Shown piece by piece: positions 33,444 through 42,678 of a DNA stretch of 64,000 bases (the stretch's first letter is position 1; the number at the start of each line of letters is the position of its first letter). Location of the stretch: NCBI RefSeq assembly GCF_900115625.1, contig NZ_FOXD01000004.1:171007-235006 (forward strand), given 5' to 3'. Under the pieces are notes generated by a model, which saw only the letters and a list, made by a program, of their open reading frames with translations, made no database searches and was not told the origin of the DNA. The DNA is from Salibacterium halotolerans. GTDB taxonomy: Bacteria > Bacillota > Bacilli > Bacillales > Marinococcaceae. The translations under genes were made by a program, and so were the position numbers.

Positions 33444-34829
33444 TTACAATCTGTCTTTGGAGGGGTTCTGCCGCCATTCCTCCCAGGTGAGGCCGGCCTC
33501 GTTCAGAATCTTTTCTATCCGTTTTCGAAATGGGAGGCCTTCGCCGCGCAGCTGTGTCATCATGGGATCCTCCCGCCCCTGTAGCAGCCGCTGGATCTCT
33601 TCGTCCAACTCGGCGTCGAACCGGGCGGCAAGCTCATGCTCCTGTTCAGCGAGATTGATGCGTTCCTCCGGATCGTCCCGCAGGTCATACAGCTCCCGCG
33701 GCGGACGATCGAACGGGCCGCTGTCTTCGGTTCGGATGTATTTATAGCGCGTGGTCCGGATGCCGCGCGCGGCCTGCCAGGCGCACTCACTGAGATACAC
33801 CCGCGGGCTGGTTCCGTTCTCCTGTCCCAGAATGGACGGCCATAAGCTAGCGCCATCTATGTGATCCGGAGCGGGGGGTACCTCCAGCGCATCCGGACTT
33901 TTCCCGATGGCTTCAAGAAGCGTCGGCATAATATCCAGCTGGGTGACAAGACCGCTGACCCGCCGGCCTTCTGGTATGTGCCCCGGCCACCGCATGATGA
34001 GCGGAATCCGGACCGTCGTATCGTAAAGCCCGCAGTGATCCCAGTAAATATCATGTTCGGTCAAGCTCTCCCCGTGATCGCCGAAAAGAATCAGCAGGGT
34101 CTCATCCTTGATGCCGAGATAATCAAGATAATCATCCAGTTCCTTGATTTTATCATCCAGGTACCGGACTTCCGCGTCATACAGTGCATTCACGTAATCC
34201 GCATCGGTCACCGGACCAATCAGGTCAAAATGATGGTGTTTGAAAAAAGGATACGCCATATGATTGTAGGCAGGTTCCATGCTCTGATTAGCCGGATCAT
34301 ACGGATCCCTGCCTGTATCATAGAACAGCTCTTTGTATTCATCCGGCGGCAGGTAGGGCGTATGAGGATCCCAGTAATGCAAAAACAGGAAAAAATCCTC
34401 GTCCTGATGCTCCCGGAGCCACGGTTTGGCGAGCTCGTTCACCGTACTCCCGTCAATCCAGCGCGTACTGCCGGAACTATTAATGTAATGCCGGAACCCG
34501 CGCGCGAACCACTCTTTCAGCTGATATAAATTATCCACGGCCCCGGTCGTAAAACCGGAGGAATGGAGCATCGACGGCAGCCACGCCACCGTTTTCGGAA
34601 GGTAGGTCATGGTCGAACCATGCGACACGATACCGGTACGAAGCCCGGTTTTCCCGGTGAAAATGGACGTATGAACCGCTTCGGTCGGAATATCGGTCGC
34701 AAATGCCTGCTCAAACAACACACCTTCCGACGCGATGGCATCAAGATGCGGACTCGTCGGAAGCGGACAGCCGTAACTGCCCAGCCGGTCGGCACGAAGG
34801 GAATCCATGGAAATCATTATTATTTTCAC
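33444..34829 (-). CDS. Second sulfatase-fold hydrolase with Thr at nucleophile position
   Basis: A 461-residue protein, the same length as its convergent neighbour. Metal motifs are ISMDSLRADRLGSYG, YWDPHTPYLPP and FGDHGESLTEHD. The nucleophile region reads IPTEAVHTSIFTG, again Thr (about 49) without the C/S-x-P-x-R motif. The GTG at 34829 has GGGGG at good distance; a TTG at 34844 is an alternative. No signal peptide. It looks like a paralogue acting on a related ester of the imported sugar. Confidence 0.85.
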   Translation of the reverse strand: MKIIMISMDSLRADRLGSYGCPLPTSPHLDAIASEGVLFEQAFATDIPTEAVHTSIFTGKTGLRTGIVSHGSTMTYLPKTVAWLPSMLHSSGFTTGAVDNLYQLKEWFARGFRHYINSSGSTRWIDGSTVNELAKPWLREHQDEDFFLFLHYWDPHTPYLPPDEYKELFYDTGRDPYDPANQSMEPAYNHMAYPFFKHHHFDLIGPVTDADYVNALYDAEVRYLDDKIKELDDYLDYLGIKDETLLILFGDHGESLTEHDIYWDHCGLYDTTVRIPLIMRWPGHIPEGRRVSGLVTQLDIMPTLLEAIGKSPDALEVPPAPDHIDGASLWPSILGQENGTSPRVYLSECAWQAARGIRTTRYKYIRTEDSGPFDRPPRELYDLRDDPEERINLAEQEHELAARFDAELDEEIQRLLQGREDPMMTQLRGEGLPFRKRIEKILNEAGLTWEEWRQNPSKDRL

Positions 34830-34941
34830 GATAGCAGCCCCCAACTTGTTTCGCGTTTCGTTAAAGTATATCGCGGGTTTCTATGAAGCATCGATACGTA
34901 TCCAGCCAGAAACATGGTCCATCCCGCCACCGTCCCGGAGA

Positions 34942-35583
34942 TCAGCCCGCTTTCGACGCAGGAAGCTGCTTTTCTTTTTTACGTTCAATGTTAGAGAAAG
35001 CGATTTCAGAAGACCACATGAGAAGAAACGCCGATGCGCTGGCCCCAAACACCGGCAGAAGCCCCGGCAGATACATTACGAGAAGGTACATAATAAAAAT
35101 CCCTGCGATGGTCATCAACGTCGAAAGAGGGGAGACAAGCATAACGAGAAACGACGTCTTCACGATGGACAGGATCCCCGCGTCATGACGTATGGATACC
35201 GGAAACATGTATAACATCGTCAGCACATACATCGTGGAAACGAGAAGCAGCACATACTGAAGCACATACACCGCCGGACCATCGATTTGTTGGATCAACA
35301 GAAAATAAAGGTACAGCGCCGCGCCTGTCACGACGATCAGGAAGCCGAGCACGTTGCTTTGGACGAAGTTCGTCTTATAGCCGCGCCAGAACGTCCGAAA
35401 GACAGAGAAATCCGTCTCTCCACGCAGCCACCTTTCCGCGACGGAGAGCGTTGCCCGCGCTGCGGGGAAGACTCCGAACACGATAAGACCGGTCATCGTA
35501 AAAACCACCCACAGCACATTCAAATAGGCAAACCGCAGCACCCACTCCGGAACCCGCAGGAGTCCGTATCCCATGGATGACAT
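34942..35583 (-). CDS. YesL-like (DUF624) membrane protein
   Basis: A 213-residue membrane protein with about five spans. The pattern FAYLNVLWVVFTMTGLIVFG and FPAARATLSVAERWLRG is typical of YesL/DUF624 proteins, which accompany polysaccharide ABC transporters. The ATG at 35583 is preceded by GGAGGAG. Function unknown; context supports a helper in sugar uptake. Confidence 0.75.
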   Translation of the reverse strand: MSSMGYGLLRVPEWVLRFAYLNVLWVVFTMTGLIVFGVFPAARATLSVAERWLRGETDFSVFRTFWRGYKTNFVQSNVLGFLIVVTGAALYLYFLLIQQIDGPAVYVLQYVLLLVSTMYVLTMLYMFPVSIRHDAGILSIVKTSFLVMLVSPLSTLMTIAGIFIMYLLVMYLPGLLPVFGASASAFLLMWSSEIAFSNIERKKEKQLPASKAG

Positions 35584-35722
35584 AGCATCTCCTCCTCCAT
35601 CGTGATATACCTCCATTGTACCAAAGGGAAGCAATTTTCGGAATATTTTATGTAAGCCTTTTCTTTTAGGATGAAGAATCAACGGAAAAAACCGAATCGC
35701 TGCACGTAGGAATCCGGCTGTC

Positions 35723-35853
35723 TCATTCTTCTATTAAAGGCTCGAAGTACTGTACCGTTCCGTGCACTCCGTCCAGGATATGTTCCGTCAGTTTCACCAC
35801 TGTCGTGCCACCCTCAATAGTGATCCGGGAGAGCAAATGCCCGCAAAGCGGAA
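35723..35853 (-). pseudogene. GNAT remnant with internal deletion
   Basis: The minus strand reads LLSRITIEGG and then VKLTEHILDGVHGTVQYFEP ending LIEE. These match the middle and end of the GNAT at 21533-22072 (LLSRITIENNG and LTAHTLDKVQGG) with about 70 residues between them lost. No start remains. Confidence 0.75.
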
Positions 35854-35960
35854 AGATGCTGTATCCATAAAGAACTGTCCTGTATCTCACAAACTGATTT
35901 ATACGATAGAAGAGAAAGTACGGCTTTCATTAGATTAATGTTCGATTTAAACATAATTCA

Positions 35961-35989
35961 TTGACAAAATTGTTTTAATAAAACAAAAT
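35961..35989 (+). promoter_or_regulatory. Promoter and operator of the tetronate operon
   Basis: TTGACA (35961-35966) is followed by CAAAAT (35984-35989) as a weak -10. A perfect palindrome TTGTTTTA-A-TAAAACAA (35970-35986) fills the spacer. It is the likely operator for the first gene product, giving autoregulation. Confidence 0.6.
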
Positions 35990-36030
35990 GTACTTGCATA
36001 ATGATAAAAACAAACAAAGGGAGAAGAATC

Positions 36031-36825
36031 GTGAACGTAGATGAACGAAGAGCAAAAATTATTGAGGTGTTAAATCAGAAGAAAAGACTGGATATCGAGA
36101 ACCTTACCGATTTTTTTGATGTATCGACGATGACCATCCGCCGGGACTTGGCTCAATTAGAAAAGGATGGCGAAATCATCCGTACCCACGGTGGCGCTGT
36201 TACAACAGATAGTGAAAAAGAAGAGACCCCCTACCTTCAAAAAGAGAGTGCCAATAAGGAAGAGAAAAAAGCAATTGCTTCCAAAGCAGCGGGAATGGTT
36301 CATCCTCATGCCACCATTATTCTTGATTCCGGTACTACAACGCTGGAACTGGCGAAGTGTCTAAAGGAAAAAGAGAATCTCAGAATTATTACCAATGATA
36401 TTCTTATAGCTGCTGAACTACTCTACAGCCCTGTCGATGTCATTGTGGCAGGCGGCGAACTGCAGAGAGAGGTTGGGGCGATGTTCGGTACGTATACCCA
36501 GGATCTGATAGCATCTTTGCATGTTGATCAGTTTTTTCTTGGTGCACATTCCGTAGATACAGCAGGTGTTACAGCCCCGACACTGGAAAAGGCTCGAATC
36601 AAACAGCTCATGATGGAGTCGGCTGCCGAAACATGGCTTCTGGCAGATTCCAGTAAATTTGGCCAAAAGTCGTTTGCTCATGTCAGCACCTTGAATAAAC
36701 TGGATGGGATTATGTCAGATAATGGTTTGCACAATACAGAAACCATTGATTTGTACCACGAGAATGTAATGCTTGTTGATGGTAAAAGGGGGTGGGAGGA
36801 TGAAGATTGGAATGATCGCCGATGA
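36031..36825 (+). CDS. DeoR/GlpR-family regulator of tetronate use
   Basis: A 264-residue regulator. ERRAKIIEVLNQKKRL, DFFDVSTMTIRRDL and IIRTHGGAV form the DeoR winged helix; ILDSGTTTLELAK and VIVAGGEL mark the effector domain. The GTG at 36031 has AAAGGGAG upstream and is preferred to the ATG at 36001, which lacks one. Its 3' end overlaps the kinase gene by 26 bases. It probably represses the operon until a phosphorylated four-carbon acid accumulates. Confidence 0.88.
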   Translation: MNVDERRAKIIEVLNQKKRLDIENLTDFFDVSTMTIRRDLAQLEKDGEIIRTHGGAVTTDSEKEETPYLQKESANKEEKKAIASKAAGMVHPHATIILDSGTTTLELAKCLKEKENLRIITNDILIAAELLYSPVDVIVAGGELQREVGAMFGTYTQDLIASLHVDQFFLGAHSVDTAGVTAPTLEKARIKQLMMESAAETWLLADSSKFGQKSFAHVSTLNKLDGIMSDNGLHNTETIDLYHENVMLVDGKRGWEDEDWNDRR

Positions 36826-38140
36826 TTTAACGGGGGCGAATGCCTCCGGAGTTCGATTATCTAAACAAGGTTTCCGAACGTCGACCATCATGTACAGTGC
36901 TGGTATTCCGGAAGAATCGTATGATGCCATTATAATGGATACAGACAGTAGATACATGGAAGAGAACAGAGCAAAACATCGGGTTCAAACTGCTCTTGCT
37001 GAACTTGATTCATGGGAAGCGGAAGTGTTGTCCAAACGAATGGACAGTACACTGCGTGGAAATGTCGGCGCGGAAATCGATACCATTCTACAGCAGAAAA
37101 ATAATGCAGTTGCTGTCATAGCTCCTTCGTTTCCGGATTCCTCAAGGATTGTTTCAGGAGGCTACATGCTGGTTGAGAATGTCGCTTTAGAAAATACAGA
37201 TGTGGCTGCCGATCCTGTAAAGCCGTTAACCCAATCCTGGGTTCCCGGCATTATAGCAAATCAAAGCAATTATAAGGTCGATTCTATCTATTTGGATGAT
37301 GTATTAAAGTCAGCAGAACACGCCACCAAGGTATTAACAGACAAAATAAACAATGGGGCACGCATTATATGTTGTGATGCTGTTTCGAATAAGGATATAG
37401 AAACAATAGCAGAAGCCATGAAAAACATTGACGGCCCTTTTCTTTTTCCTGTTGATCCAGGACCGTTGACGGCAAATTATGTGAAACAGCTTTCTCACAA
37501 AAAATCTCCCGGTAAGAATCCCATTTTGGCATTTGTCGGCAGTGCCACAGCTATAACAGGAAGGCAGTTGGAGTACGTTACAGAAAAAATGGAAGTTCAA
37601 GTAATACATGCAGATGCAGAGATGCTTGCAAGCTACACGGATACGTGGGTAGAAGAAGTAGAACGTGTAACTGCCCAAGCCGGCCGGCAGCTGCACACCA
37701 GTGACATTTTAATCATCACAACCCATAAACCAGGGTTTGGCTTGATCGATTTAAAAAAACAATCGTCAAAGGAAGGCTACAGCGAAGACGCACTCGCGAA
37801 GCGAATAGCTGATGGGCTGGGTAACATCTTCAGAAAAATTCTTCAGGACAATAATCTGCCAAAAACAGCCTGTTTTTCCAGCGGAGGTGATGTAACGGCT
37901 TCTATCTGTGCTTTTGCCCGGGCAAACGGCATAGAGCTGAAAGATGAGGTTCTTCCCCTTGCCGCCTTTGGACAACTGACTGGAGGATATTTTCACGGCC
38001 TGCCTGTTATCACTAAAGGGGGAATGATAGGAGATGATACGGCCATGTACAAATCGCTGAAATTTTTACAGTCCACACTAATGAATGGAGGAGGAATCAA
38101 CTATGATAGAGAAAGCAGCAATTGCTATACCAATGGGTGA
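36800..38140 (+). CDS. Four-carbon acid-sugar kinase (DUF1537; DtnK/OtnK type)
   Basis: A 446-residue kinase. It starts MKIGMIADDLTGANASGVRL, the signature of the DUF1537 N-terminal domain, with KRMDSTLRGNVGAEI next. The C-terminal nucleotide-binding domain has FSSGGDVTASI and GGMIGDD. The ATG at 36800 lies after GGGAGG. The family phosphorylates D-threonate, D-erythronate or related acids with ATP. It overlaps both neighbours (26 and 38 bases), so the operon is compact. The PdxA-type dehydrogenase that follows makes D-threonate or an erythronate the best substrate guess. Confidence 0.9.
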   Translation: MKIGMIADDLTGANASGVRLSKQGFRTSTIMYSAGIPEESYDAIIMDTDSRYMEENRAKHRVQTALAELDSWEAEVLSKRMDSTLRGNVGAEIDTILQQKNNAVAVIAPSFPDSSRIVSGGYMLVENVALENTDVAADPVKPLTQSWVPGIIANQSNYKVDSIYLDDVLKSAEHATKVLTDKINNGARIICCDAVSNKDIETIAEAMKNIDGPFLFPVDPGPLTANYVKQLSHKKSPGKNPILAFVGSATAITGRQLEYVTEKMEVQVIHADAEMLASYTDTWVEEVERVTAQAGRQLHTSDILIITTHKPGFGLIDLKKQSSKEGYSEDALAKRIADGLGNIFRKILQDNNLPKTACFSSGGDVTASICAFARANGIELKDEVLPLAAFGQLTGGYFHGLPVITKGGMIGDDTAMYKSLKFLQSTLMNGGGINYDRESSNCYTNG

Positions 38141-39113
38141 TCCAGCCGGTATAGGACCTGAAATAACAGTGAAGGCATTAAGTCAAAAAGATGTTTATGA
38201 AGCAGGAAAGCCGTTCGTTATTGGTCAGACAGATATTTTGCAAAAGGCTGTGGATGTAACCGGGGCAGATCTTGAACTTAATGAAATAAGGGATCCGGCA
38301 GAAGCAAATTGCCAGTTTGGACAAATCGATGTCATCGACTTGAACCATGTGGATTCGTCATCCTGGAAATACGGAGAAGTGCAGGCTCAATGTGGATGGG
38401 CAGCTTATGAGTATATAAAAAAAGCGGTAGAGCTTGCCAAGGATAAAAAAGCGGATGTGATTGCCACCACTCCAATTAACAAGGAGTCTCTAAGGGAAGC
38501 AGAGGTTCCGCATATTGGTCATACCGAAATGCTTGCTGATATGACAGATATCAACGATCCGCTCACTATGTTTGAAGTGCACAATCTTCGTATATTCTTC
38601 CTGACCCGGCATTTATCATTGAAAGATGCGATTGATCAAATGACCTCAGAACGAATATATGATTATCTGAAACGATGTGATAATGCATTGAAGCGAATAG
38701 GTGTGGAAAACAGAAAGATAGCCGTTGCAGGGTTGAATCCTCACAGCGGAGAAAACGGACTGTTCGGCACAGAAGAGGTAGATGAAATAGTACCTGGACT
38801 TGAAAAAGCAAAACAGGATGGATTGGATGTAGAAGGTCCGGTTCCTGCAGATTCTGTGTTTCATCAGGCCCTGCAGGGAAAATATGATGCAGTCCTCTCG
38901 CTGTATCACGATCAGGGCCATATCGCAGCCAAAATGACTGATTTTGAGAGAACGATCTCCATTACTAATGATCTTCCGTTTCTACGTACTTCTGTTGACC
39001 ACGGAACAGCTTTTGACATCGCGGGGGAAGGCACAGCAAGTTCGGTGAGCATGGAAGAATGTATTAAGCTGGCAGCTAAATATGCTCCGCATTTCAAAAG
39101 CGCAACAGTGTAA
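38103..39113 (+). CDS. PdxA2-type 4-phospho-tetronate dehydrogenase
   Basis: A 336-residue PdxA-family enzyme. IPMGDPAGIGPEI opens the NAD site, PINKESL and HIGHTEML supply metal histidines, and LYHDQGHIAAKM is the second metal motif. AGGAGGAATCAACT precedes the ATG. In the described D-threonate pathway the 4-phosphate is oxidised and decarboxylated to dihydroxyacetone phosphate by PdxA2. It is unlikely to be the vitamin B6 enzyme because it sits between the acid-sugar kinase and a GntP-type permease. Confidence 0.9.
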   Translation: MIEKAAIAIPMGDPAGIGPEITVKALSQKDVYEAGKPFVIGQTDILQKAVDVTGADLELNEIRDPAEANCQFGQIDVIDLNHVDSSSWKYGEVQAQCGWAAYEYIKKAVELAKDKKADVIATTPINKESLREAEVPHIGHTEMLADMTDINDPLTMFEVHNLRIFFLTRHLSLKDAIDQMTSERIYDYLKRCDNALKRIGVENRKIAVAGLNPHSGENGLFGTEEVDEIVPGLEKAKQDGLDVEGPVPADSVFHQALQGKYDAVLSLYHDQGHIAAKMTDFERTISITNDLPFLRTSVDHGTAFDIAGEGTASSVSMEECIKLAAKYAPHFKSATV

Positions 39114-39140
39114 CAAAAAAGTGTGACGGTATGAGGCTGA

Positions 39141-39180
39141 ATCAAAAGCGGAATAAGATGTCGTTTCCGCTTTTGATTTT
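39141..39180 (+). terminator. Hairpin between pdxA2-like and permease genes
   Basis: ATCAAAAGCGGAA pairs perfectly with TTCCGCTTTTGAT and is followed by TTTTCC. It could partially terminate transcription so that permease mRNA is less abundant than enzyme mRNA. Confidence 0.65.
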
Positions 39181-39217
39181 CCTATATAAAAATAAGCAAA
39201 AGGGAGAGGTGAGAAAC

Positions 39218-40588
39218 ATGGAAGTGTCGGGTGCTCAAATGATTATAGGTCTTATAATCGGGATATTTGTGTTAATTATGCTGGTGCTGAAGACCAAAAT
39301 TCATGCGTTTGTCGCCTTATTGATTGCTGCATCGATTACTGGTTTGATTGGTGGGATGGCACCCCCGGATGTCATAGGAGCTATTACATTTGGTTTTGGA
39401 GACACACTGAGTACGATTGGTATAGTAATCGGTCTTGGAGTCATGATGGGGAGAGTACTCGAAGTCTCAGGTGCCGCAGAACGGATGGCTTATACTTTTA
39501 TTAAGTGGCTGGGCAAAAAGAAAGAAGAATGGGCGATGGCATTAGCAGGGTACGTTGTCTCGATACCGATATTTGTAGATTCCGCTTTTGTTATATTAAT
39601 GCCTTTAGTGAAAGCGTTATCATCAAAAACAGGTAAATCAGTAGTGAGTTTAGGTGTTGCTTTGGGTGTCGGACTTACAGCTACGCACCATGTTGTTCCT
39701 CCAACTCCAGGACCTTTGGGAGTAGCCGGAATATTTGAAATTGATGTAGGTCTTATGCTGCTATGGGGTCTTATCTTTGGAATTCCAATTATTATTTCCG
39801 GAGTTTTCTATGCAAAATGGATAGGTAAACGAATTCATCAGGTGCCGACAGAAGATGGGTTGGATTTTGTACGCCCCGATCACCCTAAAAATCTGGAAGA
39901 ATACTACGAGCTTCAGGAATCAAAAGATCTTCCCGGGTTCGGCATATCCGTTGCTCCAATTATAGTACCTGTCATTTTAATATTTTTGAATACCACTATC
40001 GATGGACTGGGAATGGAAGGTGCCTTTGCCAATTATGCGGCATTCTTTGGTTCTCCGGTCATTGCTGTGGCGATCGGGTTAATTATTGCGATATATGGGC
40101 TCTTTAACAAAGTAAGACAATCGGATGCCATGGAACGGATGGAAGAGGGAATGCAGACCGCCGGGATTATACTTTTGGTCACCGGTGCAGGCGGTGCCTT
40201 AGGGCAAGTCTTGAGAGAAAGCGGAAGCGGAGATTTTATTGGCGAACAGATTGCATCCACTCCATTGCCACCTGTTTTAATTCCATTTTTCATAGCTACT
40301 GTTGTCCGGCTCATACAGGGAAGCGGCACCGTCGCCATGATCACAGGGGCATCGATCTCCGCTCCTATTATAGCAGGCATGGATGTGAATATGGTGTTTG
40401 CCGCTATTGCTGCTACCCTGGGTTCGACGGTTTTCTCTTACTTCAATGACAGCTTATTCTGGGTCGTCAACCGGATGCTCGGCATTAAGAATGTAAAAGA
40501 GCAGCTGCTCGTCTGGTCCGTACCAACAACTATCGCCTGGTTTGTCTCTCTCATTATGCTGGTTGTTGTGAATGGCTTGTTCGGGTAA
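39218..40588 (+). CDS. GntP-family gluconate/tetronate permease
   Basis: A 456-residue permease with about 12 spans. Signature segments are VSIPIFVDSAFVILMPL, GLTATHHVVPPTPGPLGVAG and RLIQGSGTVAMITGAS. The ATG at 39218 has AGGGAGAGG upstream; the earlier open stretch from 39131 covers the hairpin and is not coding. The family takes up gluconate and related aldonic acids by proton symport. With the kinase and dehydrogenase before it, it should import the four-carbon acid. Confidence 0.9.
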   Translation: MEVSGAQMIIGLIIGIFVLIMLVLKTKIHAFVALLIAASITGLIGGMAPPDVIGAITFGFGDTLSTIGIVIGLGVMMGRVLEVSGAAERMAYTFIKWLGKKKEEWAMALAGYVVSIPIFVDSAFVILMPLVKALSSKTGKSVVSLGVALGVGLTATHHVVPPTPGPLGVAGIFEIDVGLMLLWGLIFGIPIIISGVFYAKWIGKRIHQVPTEDGLDFVRPDHPKNLEEYYELQESKDLPGFGISVAPIIVPVILIFLNTTIDGLGMEGAFANYAAFFGSPVIAVAIGLIIAIYGLFNKVRQSDAMERMEEGMQTAGIILLVTGAGGALGQVLRESGSGDFIGEQIASTPLPPVLIPFFIATVVRLIQGSGTVAMITGASISAPIIAGMDVNMVFAAIAATLGSTVFSYFNDSLFWVVNRMLGIKNVKEQLLVWSVPTTIAWFVSLIMLVVVNGLFG

Positions 40589-40637
40589 AAGTACAGGAAA
40601 GAACGAATCTTTGAAAATGGTGGATATCCATAAAAAT

Positions 40638-40680
40638 CATCCCATCTGCTGTTACCGGAAGGCAGATGGGATGTTTGTTG
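40638..40680 (+). terminator. Terminator of the tetronate operon
   Basis: CATCCCATCTGC pairs with GCAGATGGGATG, followed by TTTG. It lies between convergent genes. Confidence 0.75.
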
Positions 40681-40695
40681 ATATGGTGCGGTGTG

Positions 40696-41334
40696 TTATT
40701 CCGACCACGGGGAGTGGATAATACATTCGCAGAAATTCTTGTGCTTGTACTCAGGCTGGTAGTGGGAGATGACGTCTGCTTTAATATTGCCGAAGGTCGT
40801 TTCCGGCTTGTGCTTGAACCCTTCATAAAACGCAGGAATGATTTCCTGTTTAAAGTTATTACGAGGGAACGCCTCGACAATCTCCTCCCGCTGCTCCGCC
40901 GGGAACTGATCAAAGTTGTCGCCCATCACATCCAGGCCGACCGCGAAATAAAGCAGGGAAACCTGCGGCGTCTTATGTTCTGTAATCCCGATCGTCGTAT
41001 GCAGAGCAATCGCATCCCACACCAGATTCAACGACTCCTCCGGGATCTGATACTGCTGCAGAAAACTTCTCGCCGCATTCGCGCCATCCACTTCAAAACG
41101 CAAATCCGGGCTGCTGTATTCTTTGGTCAGCCCCAGATCATGGAATAACGCACTCACATACAGCAGCTCCAGATCATAAGGCTGCGCCGCCTGCTGCCCC
41201 TGAACGGCACCGAACAAAAACACACGATTGGAATGATTCCACAGCAGATCATTATTCTTCTCCCGCAGAATATCCGCCGCATCCTTCGCAAGCTGCGAAT
41301 CCGGAATCTTAATACCCGCTATTTCCTGCCGCAT
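40696..41334 (-). CDS. HD-domain phosphohydrolase-type protein
   Basis: A 212-residue HD-fold protein. The metal ligands are in WNHSNRVFLF, SALFHDLGL and AIALHTTIG. The ATG at 41334 is nine bases after AGGAGG; one three codons earlier is too close. Layout and length are like the cyanamide-hydratase group of HD proteins, but the substrate cannot be told. It appears monocistronic. Confidence 0.75.
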   Translation of the reverse strand: MRQEIAGIKIPDSQLAKDAADILREKNNDLLWNHSNRVFLFGAVQGQQAAQPYDLELLYVSALFHDLGLTKEYSSPDLRFEVDGANAARSFLQQYQIPEESLNLVWDAIALHTTIGITEHKTPQVSLLYFAVGLDVMGDNFDQFPAEQREEIVEAFPRNNFKQEIIPAFYEGFKHKPETTFGNIKADVISHYQPEYKHKNFCECIIHSPWSE

Positions 41335-41704
41335 ACCTAACATCCTCCTACTTTATTGGTAGAAACCTCGATTGCAACGGGGTCTTTGCCTCTTCCGCCG
41401 CTTCACCCCTTTACCACTGCCAGCGCTAATCCAAACAAGAGCAGCACCTCTCTCCAGGGTTTTCATCATAATATAAAACCATGTACGAATGTAGACGCTC
41501 CAATTTTTGATACATTTAACCATTGTTGTCACTTTGAAAGAAAAAATCGGCCGCAAGCCGAAAGGGCATCAAACATCAAAAGCAACGTAACGTTAAAAAA
41601 AGCCCTGAACGAGGACTTTTTTTGTATGGGGGAGCCGCGGAAAAAATTAAACAGTATTTTGTTAATTCGACTGAGATATACGGACAGAGGCAGGTTATTC
41701 TACG
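41335..41704. other. Gene-free stretch with DoxX scrap
   Basis: No intact gene. The only recognisable content is the DoxX 3' remnant at 41535-41624. Confidence 0.5.
41535..41624 (+). pseudogene. 3' remnant of a DoxX gene and its terminator
   Basis: The frame reads LKEKIGRKPKGHQTSKAT, closely matching the DoxX C-terminus at about 25029-25085 (LKEKTGRKPKEQQTPKTA). GTAACGTT and an AAAAAAAGCCC/GGACTTTTTTT hairpin follow as in the full gene. The rest of the copy is gone. Confidence 0.7.
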
Positions 41705-41890
41705 TTAGAAGGCACCCACCGCCAACCCATACAGAACCAAACCAGTTATCAGGCCGCCGAGCAGAAAGGGGGTAAACACGAACAGCAAAAAACCCAGGTT
41801 TTCCGGCAGAAGCGACAACCCAACATACCAAAGGACGCTGGTACCAATAAGCAGAAGCAGCACCCAGGCAGACTTCCCAAATAGGTTCAT
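41705..41890 (-). CDS. Possible 61-residue membrane protein
   Basis: Starts MNLFGKSAWVLLLLIG, with two hydrophobic spans and a glycine-rich end. There is no clear ribosome site. A second open frame overlaps it (41700-41975) but has less membrane-like character. Confidence 0.35.
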   Translation of the reverse strand: MNLFGKSAWVLLLLIGTSVLWYVGLSLLPENLGFLLFVFTPFLLGGLITGLVLYGLAVGAF

Positions 41891-42125
41891 GTATTAAAAA
41901 CGCGCGCAGCAACCTATACTCATATTCTATCCCTACTGTGTTTCTATTATAAAAGAAAAATAAGAACATACCCACCTGTACTAATTTTCACCAAATTTCT
42001 CGAAAAATCCTCTTCCATCAATGGAAGGATGTGCTAAAATAAGACTAAATAATCGGTTCTAAGACATTAGTTTTATTTTGGGGATTATTATTAAATAAAC
42101 TTTTAACCTTAAGGAGAAATGGATC

Positions 42126-42650
42126 TTGTCTACAATTAGGAAAGCAGATTTTTACTACGGCTCTCTTTTATCAGTATTAGTAAACAATGAAGTAGCACCA
42201 GCTATCGTGCATCCGTCGGATGATCCCCGAAGGATTTATTCCGTCACAACGAATAATGGCGATTTTGAAATATACTCAAAATATGTTACCGAACCTGGTG
42301 ATCGTCAAAAGAATAATTCGAAATTATGGAACTTCAATTTTTCGAAAGAAGAAGTACAATCGATTAATCAATATAAAAGTGAAGACAAAACGGTTTTGTT
42401 TGCGCTGCTTTGCGGACAGCATCATAAGCTGCAGGACAGTGAGATAGCTGTGCTGACATTGGAACAAGCAAAAGATTGTCTCGATTCCGCTTACTTGAGA
42501 GAAAACCATAGAATAGCAGTGAAAACGGAGCATAATAAACCGGATTTAAGAGTATATGGTACAGGACGGTCGGATGAAAATAGAATACGAATAAAACGCT
42601 TCGATTTTTCGTTATTGAAAAGGGAAGAACCTTCTACAGTAAACAAATAA
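42126..42650 (+). CDS. Unknown 174-residue soluble protein
   Basis: A TTG start at 42126 is nine bases from AAGGAG. The protein is polar, with KADFYYGSLLSVLVNN at the start and RIKRFDFSLLKREE at the end. AT-rich codon use differs from the flanking catabolic genes, marking the start of the accessory island. Family not recognised. Confidence 0.6.
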   Translation: MSTIRKADFYYGSLLSVLVNNEVAPAIVHPSDDPRRIYSVTTNNGDFEIYSKYVTEPGDRQKNNSKLWNFNFSKEEVQSINQYKSEDKTVLFALLCGQHHKLQDSEIAVLTLEQAKDCLDSAYLRENHRIAVKTEHNKPDLRVYGTGRSDENRIRIKRFDFSLLKREEPSTVNK

Positions 42651-42678
42651 TCAACAATTAGGAAGGCTGGAATAAATA

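Larger units (their letters stand above)
35584..36000. other. Mostly gene-free stretch
   Basis: Contains a GNAT remnant and the promoter of the next operon; no intact gene is visible. Confidence 0.5.

Noticed and set aside
38103..39113. PdxA as the vitamin B6 biosynthesis enzyme
   Set aside because: Context with the DUF1537 kinase and GntP-type permease fits the PdxA2 tetronate route instead.
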